Source of the DNA: a virus
Length of the DNA: 23,084 nt
Reading direction: 5' to 3' (one strand)
Virus record (IMG/VR): IMGVR_UViG_3300011128_000178
Coordinates: 1 to 23,084 of that record
Below the pieces are notes generated by a model. It was not told where the DNA came from. It did not search any database and was given only the letters and a program-made list of their open reading frames with translations. Position numbers and translations under genes: made by a program. The first letter of the stretch is position 1; each line of letters opens with the position of its first letter. Shown here piece by piece: positions 7,453 to 14,378 of the stretch.

Positions 7453-7624
7453 CGTCCACTTCCTTTCTCGCCTGCGCCGCTTTGAGGGCGGCTTGCAACG
7501 ATTTCATCACGGCACGGCGTTTCTCGGCGTTTCGGATGTATAGGATGCCCGAGCCGACGGCCGCGGCCAGCACCATTGCCAGCAGAGCGTAACGCCCAAG
7601 CCGAGAGCCAATCAGCCACGTCAT
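7385..7624 (-). CDS. Putative inner-membrane spanin (Rz-like), 79 aa
   Basis: ATG 7624 overlaps the endolysin stop (ATGA). The protein has one N-terminal transmembrane segment (about residues 11-30, RYALLAMVLAAAVGSGILYI). A charged, Ala-rich helix then runs from residue 31 to about 60 (EKRRAVMKSLQAALKAAQAR) and could form a coiled coil in the periplasm. The C-terminus is SRWMREP. This N-in, C-out layout, the small size and the position right after the endolysin match i-spanins, which join the inner and outer membranes and fuse them at lysis. The next gene, a lipoprotein, starts within its last 68 bases. It could instead be a small holin-like protein, but the single anchor and coiled-coil tail argue for a spanin. 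Confidence 0.75.
   Translation of the reverse strand: MTWLIGSRLGRYALLAMVLAAAVGSGILYIRNAEKRRAVMKSLQAALKAAQARKEVDDEILGMSDDQRTDALSRWMREP
7459..7464 (-). promoter_or_regulatory. Ribosome binding site for the overlapping lipoprotein gene
   Basis: AGGAAG on the minus strand lies 6 bases before ATG 7452 and inside the coding sequence of the membrane spanin-like gene. It supports translation of the overlapped frame. Confidence 0.65.
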
Positions 7625-8310
7625 CTATCGCCCGCTGCCCATTTTTTAATGCGCTCTTGCATGATCCAGATCAACGCAAACGCGCCCACACAAGCCGCCA
7701 CGATGATCACGATCTGGGCAGTGCCATCCAGTGCAGAGACAGCCGTCGCAACGCCCGTTGCACCAGAGACCGCCGCTGCCGCAGAGGCTTGGAGGGTGGT
7801 TGACTGCGCCGGATTGGTGCGCTCTTCGTCGGCCTCGATGCGCACGGGCGGGTCGCTCGCGTCAGTTTTTAGGAACAGGTCATGCTCTGCCGCGCGCCGG
7901 CGCACCAAGCCTTGCAGGACTTTTCCGCCCGCCTTGTTGAACCACGTCAGCGCCTCGGCAGCGCCCTCCATGTCGCCCGCATTGAACCGCTTCAGACATG
8001 TGGATTTTCCGAAGGCGCTAGGTCCGATGTTGTAGGCCAGAGAAAGCATCGCTGCGTATTGGTTATCCGTTGGTAAACGCGTCATCAGGGGAAGAATAAG
8101 ATCACTGAATTTATCAAGAGTCCTGCGCAGGTACATCTCCGCATCTTCTTCGCTGATGTTCATGTTCTCTTCGACGACGATCCCAACTCCCGCGCGGGTA
8201 GTCGTTCCGTATCCGATCGTCCAGACATCGGCAGGGCACTTGTACGCGGTCAGGCGCAGGCCCTCGAAATGTTTGATGAGGTCTAGCCCCTCTTTGTTGA
8301 TCGGTCTCAT
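7621..8310 (-). CDS. Endolysin, GH24 lysozyme-type with C-terminal membrane anchor, 229 aa
   Basis: I place the start at ATG 8310, one base after the upstream stop; a TTG three codons earlier is a weaker choice. Residues 1-150 are a T4/lambdoid-type muramidase that cuts peptidoglycan glycan strands. The active-site pattern is Glu16 (HFEGLRL), eight residues, Cys25 (YKCPADVW), five residues, then Thr31 (TIGYG): the E-8aa-C/D-5aa-T triad with Cys in the Asp position, as in some phage enzymes. A late GLVRRRAAEHDLF motif is also typical. Residues 155-195 form an Ala/Ser/Thr-rich linker. About residues 199-216 form one hydrophobic helix (IVIIVAACVGAFALIWIM), followed by a basic tail, so the enzyme is probably tethered to the inner membrane by its C-terminus. 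Spanin-like genes follow directly. Confidence 0.92.
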   Translation of the reverse strand: MRPINKEGLDLIKHFEGLRLTAYKCPADVWTIGYGTTTRAGVGIVVEENMNISEEDAEMYLRRTLDKFSDLILPLMTRLPTDNQYAAMLSLAYNIGPSAFGKSTCLKRFNAGDMEGAAEALTWFNKAGGKVLQGLVRRRAAEHDLFLKTDASDPPVRIEADEERTNPAQSTTLQASAAAAVSGATGVATAVSALDGTAQIVIIVAACVGAFALIWIMQERIKKWAAGDR

Positions 8311-8311
8311 G

Positions 8312-8749
8312 TTAGGCAACCTTCTGTGTCCACGTACTTCCCGGTGCAGGACTTATATCAGACCAGCCGCCGGTTGTAGAGGGGGTGACGCCGGACCACC
8401 CATCCGAGGCGCCCGTTTGCACTTCGGCCCAGTTCGCGGCCTGCGCCGGACCAATGCCAGACCAGTTGGGGTCTTGGTCTGGGAGGATCGACCCCCATAC
8501 CAGTACGCGGCCGACAGCGCCAGCGGCCGATACGCCCGTGAGCGTGAGGCTTACGCCCGTTCCCGTTGCGACGGTGACAGAGCCGACTTCACCAGTGGCC
8601 GATACGCCCGTGAGCGTGAGGGTAGCGTCCGCCGATACTGCGACAGTGCCAACAGCGCCCGTGGCCGATACGCCCGTTAGAGCGACCAGCGCATCTGCGT
8701 CGGCGAGGGCGGCTAGGGGTTCGCTCGCGAGAGGGCTGAAGCCGAGCAT
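8312..8749 (-). CDS. Repeat-containing tail/virion protein, 145 aa
   Basis: ATG 8749 has AGGAG 9 bases upstream, overlapping the end of the preceding gene's stop region. Residues about 20-90 consist of three tandem beta repeats of the type LTGVSATGAVGTVTV, each about 22-24 residues. The last runs into VWGSILPDQDPNW, and the C-terminus is built of short Trp-containing units (NWSGIGP, NWAEVQT, GWSGVTP, GWSDISP). I have seen this two-part layout in small phage tail proteins without a known function. The repeats suggest an extended beta structure, perhaps an adhesin or fibre accessory. It directly precedes the endolysin gene. Confidence 0.75.
   Translation of the reverse strand: MLGFSPLASEPLAALADADALVALTGVSATGAVGTVAVSADATLTLTGVSATGEVGSVTVATGTGVSLTLTGVSAAGAVGRVLVWGSILPDQDPNWSGIGPAQAANWAEVQTGASDGWSGVTPSTTGGWSDISPAPGSTWTQKVA
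8525..8677 (-). repeat. Three direct repeats of GGCCGATACGCCCGT in the repeat protein
   Basis: A 25-base unit beginning GGCCGATACGCCCGT occurs at 8525..8549 and 8597..8621, and its first 15 bases recur at 8663..8677. The offsets of 72 and 66 bases are multiples of three. The units encode the LTGVSATG part of each protein repeat. Confidence 0.85.
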
Positions 8750-8752
8750 TCT

Positions 8753-9208
8753 TTAGGGCTCCTGCGGCCAGATCACATTGTAGGGAAAGCCATCTTGATT
8801 CGTAATGTCGCGCAGTGCTTGGCGATAATCCAACCAGACCAAGGGAATTTGCACACCCAAGCCATCGCGAGCGTTTTGATCGATCGCTTTTGCCGTGGCC
8901 CAATCCGTAGCGTCTAGCAAGTCGTCGCGTTGATTGCGTACACGGGCTTTTGCCTCTGCTTCTGGTAGGTTGCTGATCGTTTTTCGATTAACAACACGAT
9001 TTGCTTCAACGATTATTTCATTTGTAATTACGGTTAGCGGATAGGTGCTGATGTCTATGGTTTCGTCAATCATTTCTACCACGGAATCTACCCCGTTAAT
9101 GTACCCTGCGACGGGCGGCGAAACGCGCTGACCATCAGCAAGGTCTACCCAGCCTTTATGTTCAAGGTAACGGCGAATGAGTTTGCCGTTTCGAATGTGT
9201 GCAAGCAT
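8753..9208 (-). CDS. Tail assembly chaperone-like protein, 151 aa
   Basis: The C-terminal half carries the pattern R-(3)-LL-x-x-TDW...YRQALRDI...GFPYNVIWPQEP, which matches what I know of the Phage_tail_APC family: short proteins encoded next to fibre genes and thought to assist tail or fibre assembly. The N-terminal half (MLAHIRNGKLIRRYLEHKGW, then VSPPVAGYINGVDSV) contains a small beta domain. AGGAC lies upstream of ATG 9208. The gene sits just after fibre and adhesin-like genes. Its base composition is clearly more AT-rich than that of most neighbours, especially around 8990-9080. The family assignment is from motif recognition only. Confidence 0.78.
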   Translation of the reverse strand: MLAHIRNGKLIRRYLEHKGWVDLADGQRVSPPVAGYINGVDSVVEMIDETIDISTYPLTVITNEIIVEANRVVNRKTISNLPEAEAKARVRNQRDDLLDATDWATAKAIDQNARDGLGVQIPLVWLDYRQALRDITNQDGFPYNVIWPQEP

Positions 9209-9217
9209 GTCTGTGTC

Positions 9218-9910
9218 CTACCTTAAAGCTATTGCGTGAGCGCCAAGGCGATCGCTGGAAGGGCTGTCCGTAATGGTGATTGAGTGTGAGGTCGCAGCAG
9301 AAGCAAACTCGCGACTCGCGGAACCATATCTACGACCATTCACGCTAACATCAGCGTCTTCATCTACCCCTGTCCATGCCAGAGAGTTCCTGTTATTCTT
9401 TGCTGTACCCCCGTTTGCAGCCACAATTCCCCCAGCCTCTACATCAATAGAACCAGACGCTGAACCTGTTGTCCCCGAGGCCATCTCCGCTGTGTCCGTC
9501 ACCGCACTCGCGTCGGTAAGATCAAAAACATTCCATACTGAAAGAAAGGCCCTGTTCGCGTCGTTGCTAAGAGAAAAGTCAAAGTCAAAATCGCCGGAAG
9601 TGCCTGTCTCCAAGAACAAGATAAAAAACGCATGGATATTATCGCCGTCTTCGTATTGGCTTAACAAAGTCGGCGTAACGCCACCAATATCGTCCATGCT
9701 GATATTTCCACTCAGTCCGCTTGCAGAGCCAAGGGAAAGACCCGCCAATATGTAGCGTCCTGTTGCTGCCGCGCCTAACGACACACTTGAAAAATCCATT
9801 ACCGAAGAGGAAGCCGAGTTGCTAATGGCAGTAGCCACAAACGTTATTGTCGCATCAGCAGCAGCCAAACTGCCGCCAGCATTAGTTACCATGGGTAAGA
9901 TCAAGCTCAT
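9218..9910 (-). CDS. Beta-rich tail/adhesin-like protein, 230 aa
   Basis: ATG 9910 overlaps the stop of the 503-aa fibre gene by four bases (ATGA), so the two are probably translationally coupled. The protein is low in Lys, rich in Ser/Ala/Gly/Asp, and looks all-beta. Sections include [62 protein letters not shown] and [20 protein letters not shown]. No Cys is present. I do not recognise a named family. Its place between a fibre and a tail-assembly-chaperone-like gene and its composition suggest a fibre tip, spike or host-recognition accessory. It lies in an AT-richer patch. Confidence 0.75.
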   Translation of the reverse strand: MSLILPMVTNAGGSLAAADATITFVATAISNSASSSVMDFSSVSLGAAATGRYILAGLSLGSASGLSGNISMDDIGGVTPTLLSQYEDGDNIHAFFILFLETGTSGDFDFDFSLSNDANRAFLSVWNVFDLTDASAVTDTAEMASGTTGSASGSIDVEAGGIVAANGGTAKNNRNSLAWTGVDEDADVSVNGRRYGSASREFASAATSHSITITDSPSSDRLGAHAIALR

Positions 9911-11418
9911 TGCAACGCTCTCACATTGAGCGTCGAATAGGTCGTGCCGCCTTTGTTAATCACGTCGACGTAACACAAGAAGTCGTTGCCGTTTGTTGTG
10001 TCAAAGCTGTCACCAGCCACTTTCGTGAAGCCGCTCGTAGTGATCGCGCCTGCACTTGCGTTGTTTGTGACAAGAATCTGCATGTGGATCGCCTCGTTGC
10101 TATCCGCAGTAGGTGGTGCAAGAGTGAACGATCCGCCGTTGACGATTGCTTTGGTGTTGCCCGTGTCTTCATTAGCTGTGTACGTACCGGACGATTTCGT
10201 CCCATCGTTGTCCAGCGCAGCAGTAAAGCCTGCGGTCAACTGGTCAGCAACATCAGCGAACAAAATGTCCGTGGTATCCAGAGCCTTTACACCAGCAAGG
10301 TCAGTCAACTCACTGTCCATGAGAGCGCCAGCAGAGGTCACGTTGGCGGTGTCCGTTACGTCAGCGCCGTCTTCAACATTTAGACCGCTACGAATTTGTG
10401 CGGGTGTAGATGGTCTGATGAAGTTGTTTCCCGTCCCCGTTTCTCTTTGGGTCATGATGAAGTTGACGGTACTGTTTGTGGTGTCGTATTCACTACGAAA
10501 CAATCTAGTGGTAATGTCGCCGCTGCTGTTACGCTCAACAACTGTGTTGTCTGCGTTGTCCTCAGACAGTTGACGACCATCGAGTGTGTCCGCGTCGAGA
10601 CCTGACCCAGCACCGTCTACAGTCTTAATGGCTGTAAGGATTTCTGCTGCTGTCATGTCTGCCGTAGCGCCCGCTTCAATGCCGTCGAGCTTCGTGCCGT
10701 CAGCAGCCACATCCCGGCCATCGACAGTGCCATCGACAGTGATATTCCCCGCGACTTCCAGCCCCGTTGCGTTGATCAACTTGAGCGCAGTCCCGGTTAG
10801 GCGAGCGACGATGGTTTGCACGCCCGCTTTGACGACAGCAAACTCCAACAGACCGTCTTCAGTCCCATCGGTCGCATCACTGATCTTGCCTGTTATCTTG
10901 GCGTAAAGCTGCTGGGCCCCGCCTGAGTGCCGTCCGTCAAAACGAACTTGGCCGAGGTAATCCCCGTCGTCAGGGGATGCGCTATCCCTGAACAGCGAAA
11001 ACTCTGGCCCAGCCGCGCTGTCCGCCGTAGCGTCCGTAAGCGTCACGTCGCCGTTTACACCAAGACCCGCGAACGTAGGACTGTCGCCTGTCGCAACGCC
11101 CTGATTCATGTCGGCTGCGCGTTGCAACTCGCTGGCCTTCATGCTGAGAAATACAATCGCAGAACCAGAGAGATTGATTGCCGCGTCCGAGTTGTTGCTC
11201 TCGCTGACCGTCCGACTTAGGGTCGTGCCGCTGGACGTGTACGTGCCTGTGCCGATCTCCCAGTTGTCGCCGTCTTCGATGACATAACTGACGGTCTGGC
11301 CGTTGGTGATCCCACCATCAGCAAATGACTGATAGCCCGCCTCCGCAGCGCCGAGGGTAATCGTCCCGGTGCCTGTAGTTGATGTCGCGACTTTGACTCG
11401 GTTGGCGAGGACAGCCAT
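9907..11418 (-). CDS. Tail fibre protein, 503 aa
   Basis: The N-terminus ([20 protein letters not shown] followed by [27 protein letters not shown] and [11 protein letters not shown]) is a typical virion-attachment domain of phage fibres. Residues 115-235 form beta-rich shaft sequence ([20 protein letters not shown]). Residues 236-290 contain [20 protein letters not shown] and [10 protein letters not shown], a motif set common in trimeric fibres. Residues 394-503 form a terminal module shared with the 383-aa fibre encoded at 6103..7254. GAGG-type ribosome site 5 bases upstream. It follows the 140-aa virion protein and is coupled to the 230-aa gene. It most likely binds the host surface. Confidence 0.87.
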   Translation of the reverse strand: MAVLANRVKVATSTTGTGTITLGAAEAGYQSFADGGITNGQTVSYVIEDGDNWEIGTGTYTSSGTTLSRTVSESNNSDAAINLSGSAIVFLSMKASELQRAADMNQGVATGDSPTFAGLGVNGDVTLTDATADSAAGPEFSLFRDSASPDDGDYLGQVRFDGRHSGGAQQLYAKITGKISDATDGTEDGLLEFAVVKAGVQTIVARLTGTALKLINATGLEVAGNITVDGTVDGRDVAADGTKLDGIEAGATADMTAAEILTAIKTVDGAGSGLDADTLDGRQLSEDNADNTVVERNSSGDITTRLFRSEYDTTNSTVNFIMTQRETGTGNNFIRPSTPAQIRSGLNVEDGADVTDTANVTSAGALMDSELTDLAGVKALDTTDILFADVADQLTAGFTAALDNDGTKSSGTYTANEDTGNTKAIVNGGSFTLAPPTADSNEAIHMQILVTNNASAGAITTSGFTKVAGDSFDTTNGNDFLCYVDVINKGGTTYSTLNVRALQ

Positions 11419-11427
11419 GGGAACCTC

Positions 11428-11850
11428 TTATGCGAGGCGGACGATTGCGTTCGAAGCGTCCGCGGTTGGGAACTGTACAACAAAATCGCCCGCAGTCGAG
11501 GTCTTGTCCGAGCCGAAATCAAACACCGCCACCGCGGGGTTGCCCGCGGCAGTGCTGTTGTAGATCAAGGCGCCTCGCGCAGTGATGGTGGCGCTGGTCC
11601 ACGTCTCGTCAGCGAAGTCCACAAACGCTGTAGTGCCACTGAGCGTGACCGTCGGACTATCCAACGCCTGACCCGTTGCCGAGTACCCGGTCCCAGAGAC
11701 TTCGTTGGTCGCGGAGTAGGCTGTCGTGGACGCCCCGAGCGTGGCGCTCGATGTGTACAACGCCATCTTGAACGTGTGTGTGTTGAAATTATGAACACCT
11801 TCTAGAAGCTGCTCCTTGAAGGTGGAACACATCGCGGTGGTGATGGCCAT
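11428..11850 (-). CDS. Conserved virion protein, 140 aa
   Basis: AAGGAGA precedes ATG 11850. The N-terminus (MAITTAMCSTFKEQLLEGVH) is followed by KMALYTSSATLGASTTAYSA, NEVSGTGYSATGQAL, TAFVDFADETWTSATITARG, ALIYNST and GDFVVQFPTADASNAIVRLA. I recognise this as a widespread small structural protein of environmental phages with a beta-sandwich-like pattern; its precise place in the virion is not known to me. Located between the SU10-type adaptor and the 503-aa fibre, it may link neck and fibres or form a fibre-base or tail component. Confidence 0.83.
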   Translation of the reverse strand: MAITTAMCSTFKEQLLEGVHNFNTHTFKMALYTSSATLGASTTAYSATNEVSGTGYSATGQALDSPTVTLSGTTAFVDFADETWTSATITARGALIYNSTAAGNPAVAVFDFGSDKTSTAGDFVVQFPTADASNAIVRLA

Positions 11851-11862
11851 GGACGTCTCTCC

Positions 11863-12507
11863 TTAGGTTTTTGGTCGCATCAGCTTGCCCGTCCGATACT
11901 CGTCAGTTGTCTCGAGACCTTCTCCAAGGTTTTTGAGGCGCTGTAATGCTTCTGCGAAGCGTTGGCTGTACAGCACCATGAGGTCCTGATCGCCTTTGAG
12001 ATATGTATAGGCCTCTACAAGTGTTCCGTAAAGAAGTGCCACCTCTGCGTTTTGGCTCAACCACGTCGTGCCGCTGTCGCTCCCGGCCGTGAGGCTCGCT
12101 GGGCGGTATAGGTAATGCATCTCCAGCGCATATGCGCTGTCCGGAATTGGGGCGAGAATAAGGTTGTCCACATCGTACTGACCAAAATAAACGGGAGCTC
12201 CCGAGGCGCTGTCCCGGATATACTCCTGCACGAAGTCCGCATTCTTCAGCAAAAGAAACGTCTGTTCCCCGCCGATCGTCAAACTGAGCGAGATCGGGGC
12301 GAGGAAGTCGCTTGGCGCGGCCACGTACTTGTTGCCCGAGGTCGTCGTCCCAGAAGCGTTTTTCTGAAACAGGTTCAACCGCACGTTTTTCATTATCCGC
12401 TCTTCTGCAAGGCGGATGAAAAGAGGCAGGTTGCTGACAAAGCTTGTTTCGGTGGACTGGACAAAGTCCTGCACCGCCGTCTTGAGCTCACCGTAGGTCA
12501 TGGTCAT
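11863..12507 (-). CDS. Phage adaptor protein, SU10-type, 214 aa
   Basis: The start is ATG 12507, overlapping the previous stop (ATGA), with GGAGG about 10 bases upstream; an ATG two codons later is possible. The N-terminal part (YGELKTAVQDFVQ, then LPLFIRLAEERIMKNVRLNL) is helical. It is followed by a beta domain with KYVAAPSDFLAPISLSL, FLLLKNADFVQEYIRDS, GAPVYFGQYDVDNLILAPIP and YALEMHYLYRPASL. A C-terminal helical bundle has EVALLYGTLVEAYTYLKGDQ. This order is characteristic of the family that forms the ring between portal and tail in short-tailed phages such as SU10. It is encoded with a second adaptor-like gene (gp4-like) nearby. Confidence 0.85.
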   Translation of the reverse strand: MTMTYGELKTAVQDFVQSTETSFVSNLPLFIRLAEERIMKNVRLNLFQKNASGTTTSGNKYVAAPSDFLAPISLSLTIGGEQTFLLLKNADFVQEYIRDSASGAPVYFGQYDVDNLILAPIPDSAYALEMHYLYRPASLTAGSDSGTTWLSQNAEVALLYGTLVEAYTYLKGDQDLMVLYSQRFAEALQRLKNLGEGLETTDEYRTGKLMRPKT

Positions 12508-12806
12508 GGGGTGCTTACCTCCAACTGGCCGACCTTACCAAAGCCGACAACCGAATAATCACGCCACGTCTCGGGCGTCCAAATGCCGACATAAACAACG
12601 ACAGGCTCGACGCGATCGGGACGGGGGTTGCGGATCGCTTCTGGGTCCGCGCGGTGCTTGGGAGCCTTTAGCTGCGGGTGCTTGGGCTCATATTCGTCCT
12701 TGCCGACAAGGGCGCCCGTCCACTCTTTCCGCATATCACGGTGACGATAGCGAAATCCTGAGCGATCAGAAATCCCCCACGCGTTCTTTCCTGATGCAAA
12801 GGCCAT
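12504..12806 (-). CDS. Small conserved virion-type protein, 100 aa
   Basis: ATG 12806 is preceded by GAGGTGA and lies three bases after the stop of the gp4-like gene. The protein is basic and Trp-rich: MAFASGKNAWGISDRSGFRY, then RDMRKEWTGALVGKDEYEPK, HPQL and DPEAIRNPRPD, ending in VVVYVGIWTPETWRDYSVVG. The KHPQL...DPEA...RPD pattern recurs in small phage proteins encoded between neck genes; no function is known to me. Gene position suggests a neck or tail-attachment component. Its last four bases overlap the adaptor start. Confidence 0.8.
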   Translation of the reverse strand: MAFASGKNAWGISDRSGFRYRHRDMRKEWTGALVGKDEYEPKHPQLKAPKHRADPEAIRNPRPDRVEPVVVYVGIWTPETWRDYSVVGFGKVGQLEVSTP

Positions 12807-12809
12807 GCG

Positions 12810-13463
12810 TCACCTCGATCCGGGCACCAAGCGCAACGGCACCCGGTCCACGTCTTCCGCTGCAGCTAGAAGAAAGTCCTCGTCGTACATCGACTTGAGA
12901 AGTTGCATCCGCTCCGGCGCACGCTTTACAGACAGGTAGTAGGCCAGCCCTGAGATCGCGCACGGGAGAAAGCGGAAGGGGACCGCCGCGGTGTTTGTCA
13001 GGCTGTCCGCATCTTCGATCCGGCGCACATAATAATAGACCAGCGTGTCCGTCGAACTGTTGGGCGTTTGCCAAAGCACGAACTTGGGCTGCACCTGCCG
13101 GTCAAAGAAGAACTGACTGGGCCGACCCTGCGAAGTCTTGTTCGGGAAGTTCATGTACTCGCCGCGGCTTATTCGGTCGAGGTCGTAGTCCGTGCCGTCT
13201 CGACGGAGAGACACATCGAGGACATCTATGACGTCCGCGCCCAGCGTATATTCAGATGTGCCCGCAGTCAGAGCCTGCGTGGTCTTGGTCACCGTCCATA
13301 GGTTCAGACCCCGATTGGCCCAGTCTGCAAACAGCAGGTTCAACGATCGACGCGCAGTGCGCAGGTCGTATCCGGACCGTGCCTCAAGCCCGCACCGTTC
13401 GTACGCTTCCTCGATAATCTCAGCGACATCGAGATTGAAGTCCCGCGAGCCAGAAGTGGTCAT
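12810..13463 (-). CDS. Tail accessory factor / head-completion protein, P22 gp4-like, 217 aa
   Basis: The start chosen is ATG 13463, which shares one base with the upstream stop (TGATG) and has AGGAG at 13470..13474; a GTG immediately before it is also in frame. Family marks: an N-terminal helical section with DVAEIIEEAYERCGLEARSG and LRTARRSLNLLFADWANRGL, then NLWTV, a beta section with YTLGADVIDVLDVSL and FFFDRQVQPKFVLWQTP, and LVYYYVRRIED. The C-terminal helix has LAYYLSVKRAPERMQLLKSM. The pattern fits P22 gp4-type proteins that bind the portal and close the head before tail attachment. It opens the neck block and follows the small basic-protein genes. Confidence 0.85.
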   Translation of the reverse strand: MTTSGSRDFNLDVAEIIEEAYERCGLEARSGYDLRTARRSLNLLFADWANRGLNLWTVTKTTQALTAGTSEYTLGADVIDVLDVSLRRDGTDYDLDRISRGEYMNFPNKTSQGRPSQFFFDRQVQPKFVLWQTPNSSTDTLVYYYVRRIEDADSLTNTAAVPFRFLPCAISGLAYYLSVKRAPERMQLLKSMYDEDFLLAAAEDVDRVPLRLVPGSR

Positions 13464-13738
13464 CACTTTCTCCTTTTCGCCGCAGACACGCGGCGCGGTT
13501 TACCCGCGGGTTGCCCGAGACGCTTCTTTTCTGCAACCTTTTTCTTCTTCTCCGAAGACGACATCTCTCCCGACGTCTTGGGGGTCTTAGCACTCACACG
13601 TTTAGAAGGTCGGCAGTAAGGGGTGCCGCGCGTTTCGCCTTCCTTGCGTCCGCAAGCCTTGCCCGTGCGAACGTCTTTCCAGTCCTCTTTGAACCAACGT
13701 TTGAGCGCCGCGCCCTTCTTTGTTTTGCGAACGGCCAT
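13463..13738 (-). CDS. Small basic Lys/Arg-rich protein, 91 aa
   Basis: The start ATG 13738 shares one base with the stop of the 55-aa gene (TAATG); a longer in-frame start would lie inside that gene. The protein is about one third Lys/Arg. It has an N-terminal KRWFKEDWKDVRTGKACGRK segment, TPYCRPSKRVSAKTPKTSGE, then a Lys-rich tail. Two cysteines sit next to basic residues. I have seen the WFKE-W-D...CGRK...YCRPSKR...KTPKT pattern in small phage and large-virus proteins of unknown role. Strong positive charge suggests nucleic-acid binding, possibly packaged with the genome, but this is inference. It precedes the gp4-like neck gene. Confidence 0.8.
   Translation of the reverse strand: MAVRKTKKGAALKRWFKEDWKDVRTGKACGRKEGETRGTPYCRPSKRVSAKTPKTSGEMSSSEKKKKVAEKKRLGQPAGKPRRVSAAKRRK
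13470..13474 (-). promoter_or_regulatory. Ribosome binding site (AGGAG) deciding the start at 13463
   Basis: AGGAG lies 6 bases before ATG 13463 and within the last codons of the 91-aa gene. The spacing suits ATG 13463 better than the preceding GTG. Confidence 0.7.
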
Positions 13739-13905
13739 TAGAAAGTCCTTGCCCGGACAAGGCCACCCTTTGCCTTCTTCTGAGGTTTGCTGCCCCAGTT
13801 TTTGGCGCCGACCTTCCGACACTTAGCGATGGCTCCGCTCGCATACGCAGACGGGAAAACCTTGTAGCGGGCTTTGACTTTTTTATAGCACGCGTCTTTG
13901 GGCAT
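13738..13905 (-). CDS. Very small basic protein, 55 aa
   Basis: I found this gene by reading the gap between its neighbours. ATG 13905 shares one base with the upstream stop (TAATG) and its TAA shares one base with the next start (TAATG), an exact tiling that supports it. The sequence begins MPKDACYKKVKARYKVFPSA and continues YASGAIAKCRKVGAKNWGSK with a basic tail. The CYxKVKARYxVFPSAYASGAIAKCRKVGAKNW pattern is one I recognise from small conserved phage proteins; its function is unknown to me. Two Cys residues and about one quarter Lys/Arg suggest a compact, nucleic-acid-binding or metal-binding peptide. Confidence 0.82.
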   Translation of the reverse strand: MPKDACYKKVKARYKVFPSAYASGAIAKCRKVGAKNWGSKPQKKAKGGLVRARTF

Positions 13906-14108
13906 TACTTACCCATGGCCATGCGCTTGCGAGGACTGCACATGGTTTGGTCGACCGAGCCGCCTTTGGCATAGCCCTTCTTTTTTACCATGCCGCCCTT
14001 CTTGTATCCGGATTTCACCGAACCACCCTTTTTCATCCGCTTCGATTTACAGCCGTCCATAGGAGCCTCCGTTACCTGTTTAGCCATGTTACCACGGTTC
14101 ATCGTCAT
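13905..14108 (-). CDS. Small Lys/Gly-rich repeat protein, 67 aa
   Basis: The start is taken as ATG 14108 because it overlaps the previous stop as ATGA; ATG 14102 and ATG 14087 (MAKQVTEAPMDG) are in-frame alternatives, and no clear ribosome site separates them. The core is a run of KKGG and KKGY units (KKGGSVKSGYKKGGMVKKKG, then YAKGGSV). It ends with a Cys-Ser-Pro-Arg-Lys-Arg motif. There is no hydrophobic core and the peptide is probably disordered and highly basic. It is one of four small basic proteins encoded in succession; nucleic-acid binding or condensation is a reasonable but untested inference. Confidence 0.72.
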   Translation of the reverse strand: MTMNRGNMAKQVTEAPMDGCKSKRMKKGGSVKSGYKKGGMVKKKGYAKGGSVDQTMCSPRKRMAMGK

Positions 14109-14374
14109 TGTCCCACAATGTTGTTTTTGATTGACATCCAAACAGCAGCCGCAATGAACAGCAACAGACCTGTCGTAGCGATCCGAACCACTACGAGCCA
14201 AACCGCCTTCCGTGTTTCGCGCCATGAAGAAAGAAGCTCACGGATGTCGTGCATGTCTTTCTCTGCCGTATCGTCGTGAAGACCAAGCTCTTCAAGCGCG
14301 GCTCTCGCTCCGCGCTTCGCAGATCGGTCCAGCATCTTTTCGAGCTCTTCCACGCTTAAAGTTACTGTTCCCAT
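14105..14374 (-). CDS. Small membrane protein, DUF6127-like, 89 aa
   Basis: The N-terminal 60 residues are charged and helical (MGTVTLSVEELEKMLDRSAK, GARAALEELGLHDDTAEKD, DIRELLSSWRETRK). They are followed by one hydrophobic segment (about residues 64-83, VVVRIATTGLLLFIAAAVWM) and a short polar tail. The LGLHDD...D-(I/L)-R-(E)-LL-x-SWR pattern resembles, as far as I remember, the DUF6127 family found near phage and gene-transfer-agent structural genes. It is anchored in a membrane. Size and topology would also suit a holin-like or pinholin-like protein, but it lies 6 kb from the lysis genes, so I do not assign that role. Confidence 0.72.
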   Translation of the reverse strand: MGTVTLSVEELEKMLDRSAKRGARAALEELGLHDDTAEKDMHDIRELLSSWRETRKAVWLVVVRIATTGLLLFIAAAVWMSIKNNIVGQ

Positions 14375-14378
14375 GTTC

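Noticed and set aside
14105-14374. 89-aa membrane protein as the holin
   Set aside because: It has one hydrophobic segment and lies far from the lysis genes; the family resemblance is to an uncharacterised protein, so the holin label is not supported.
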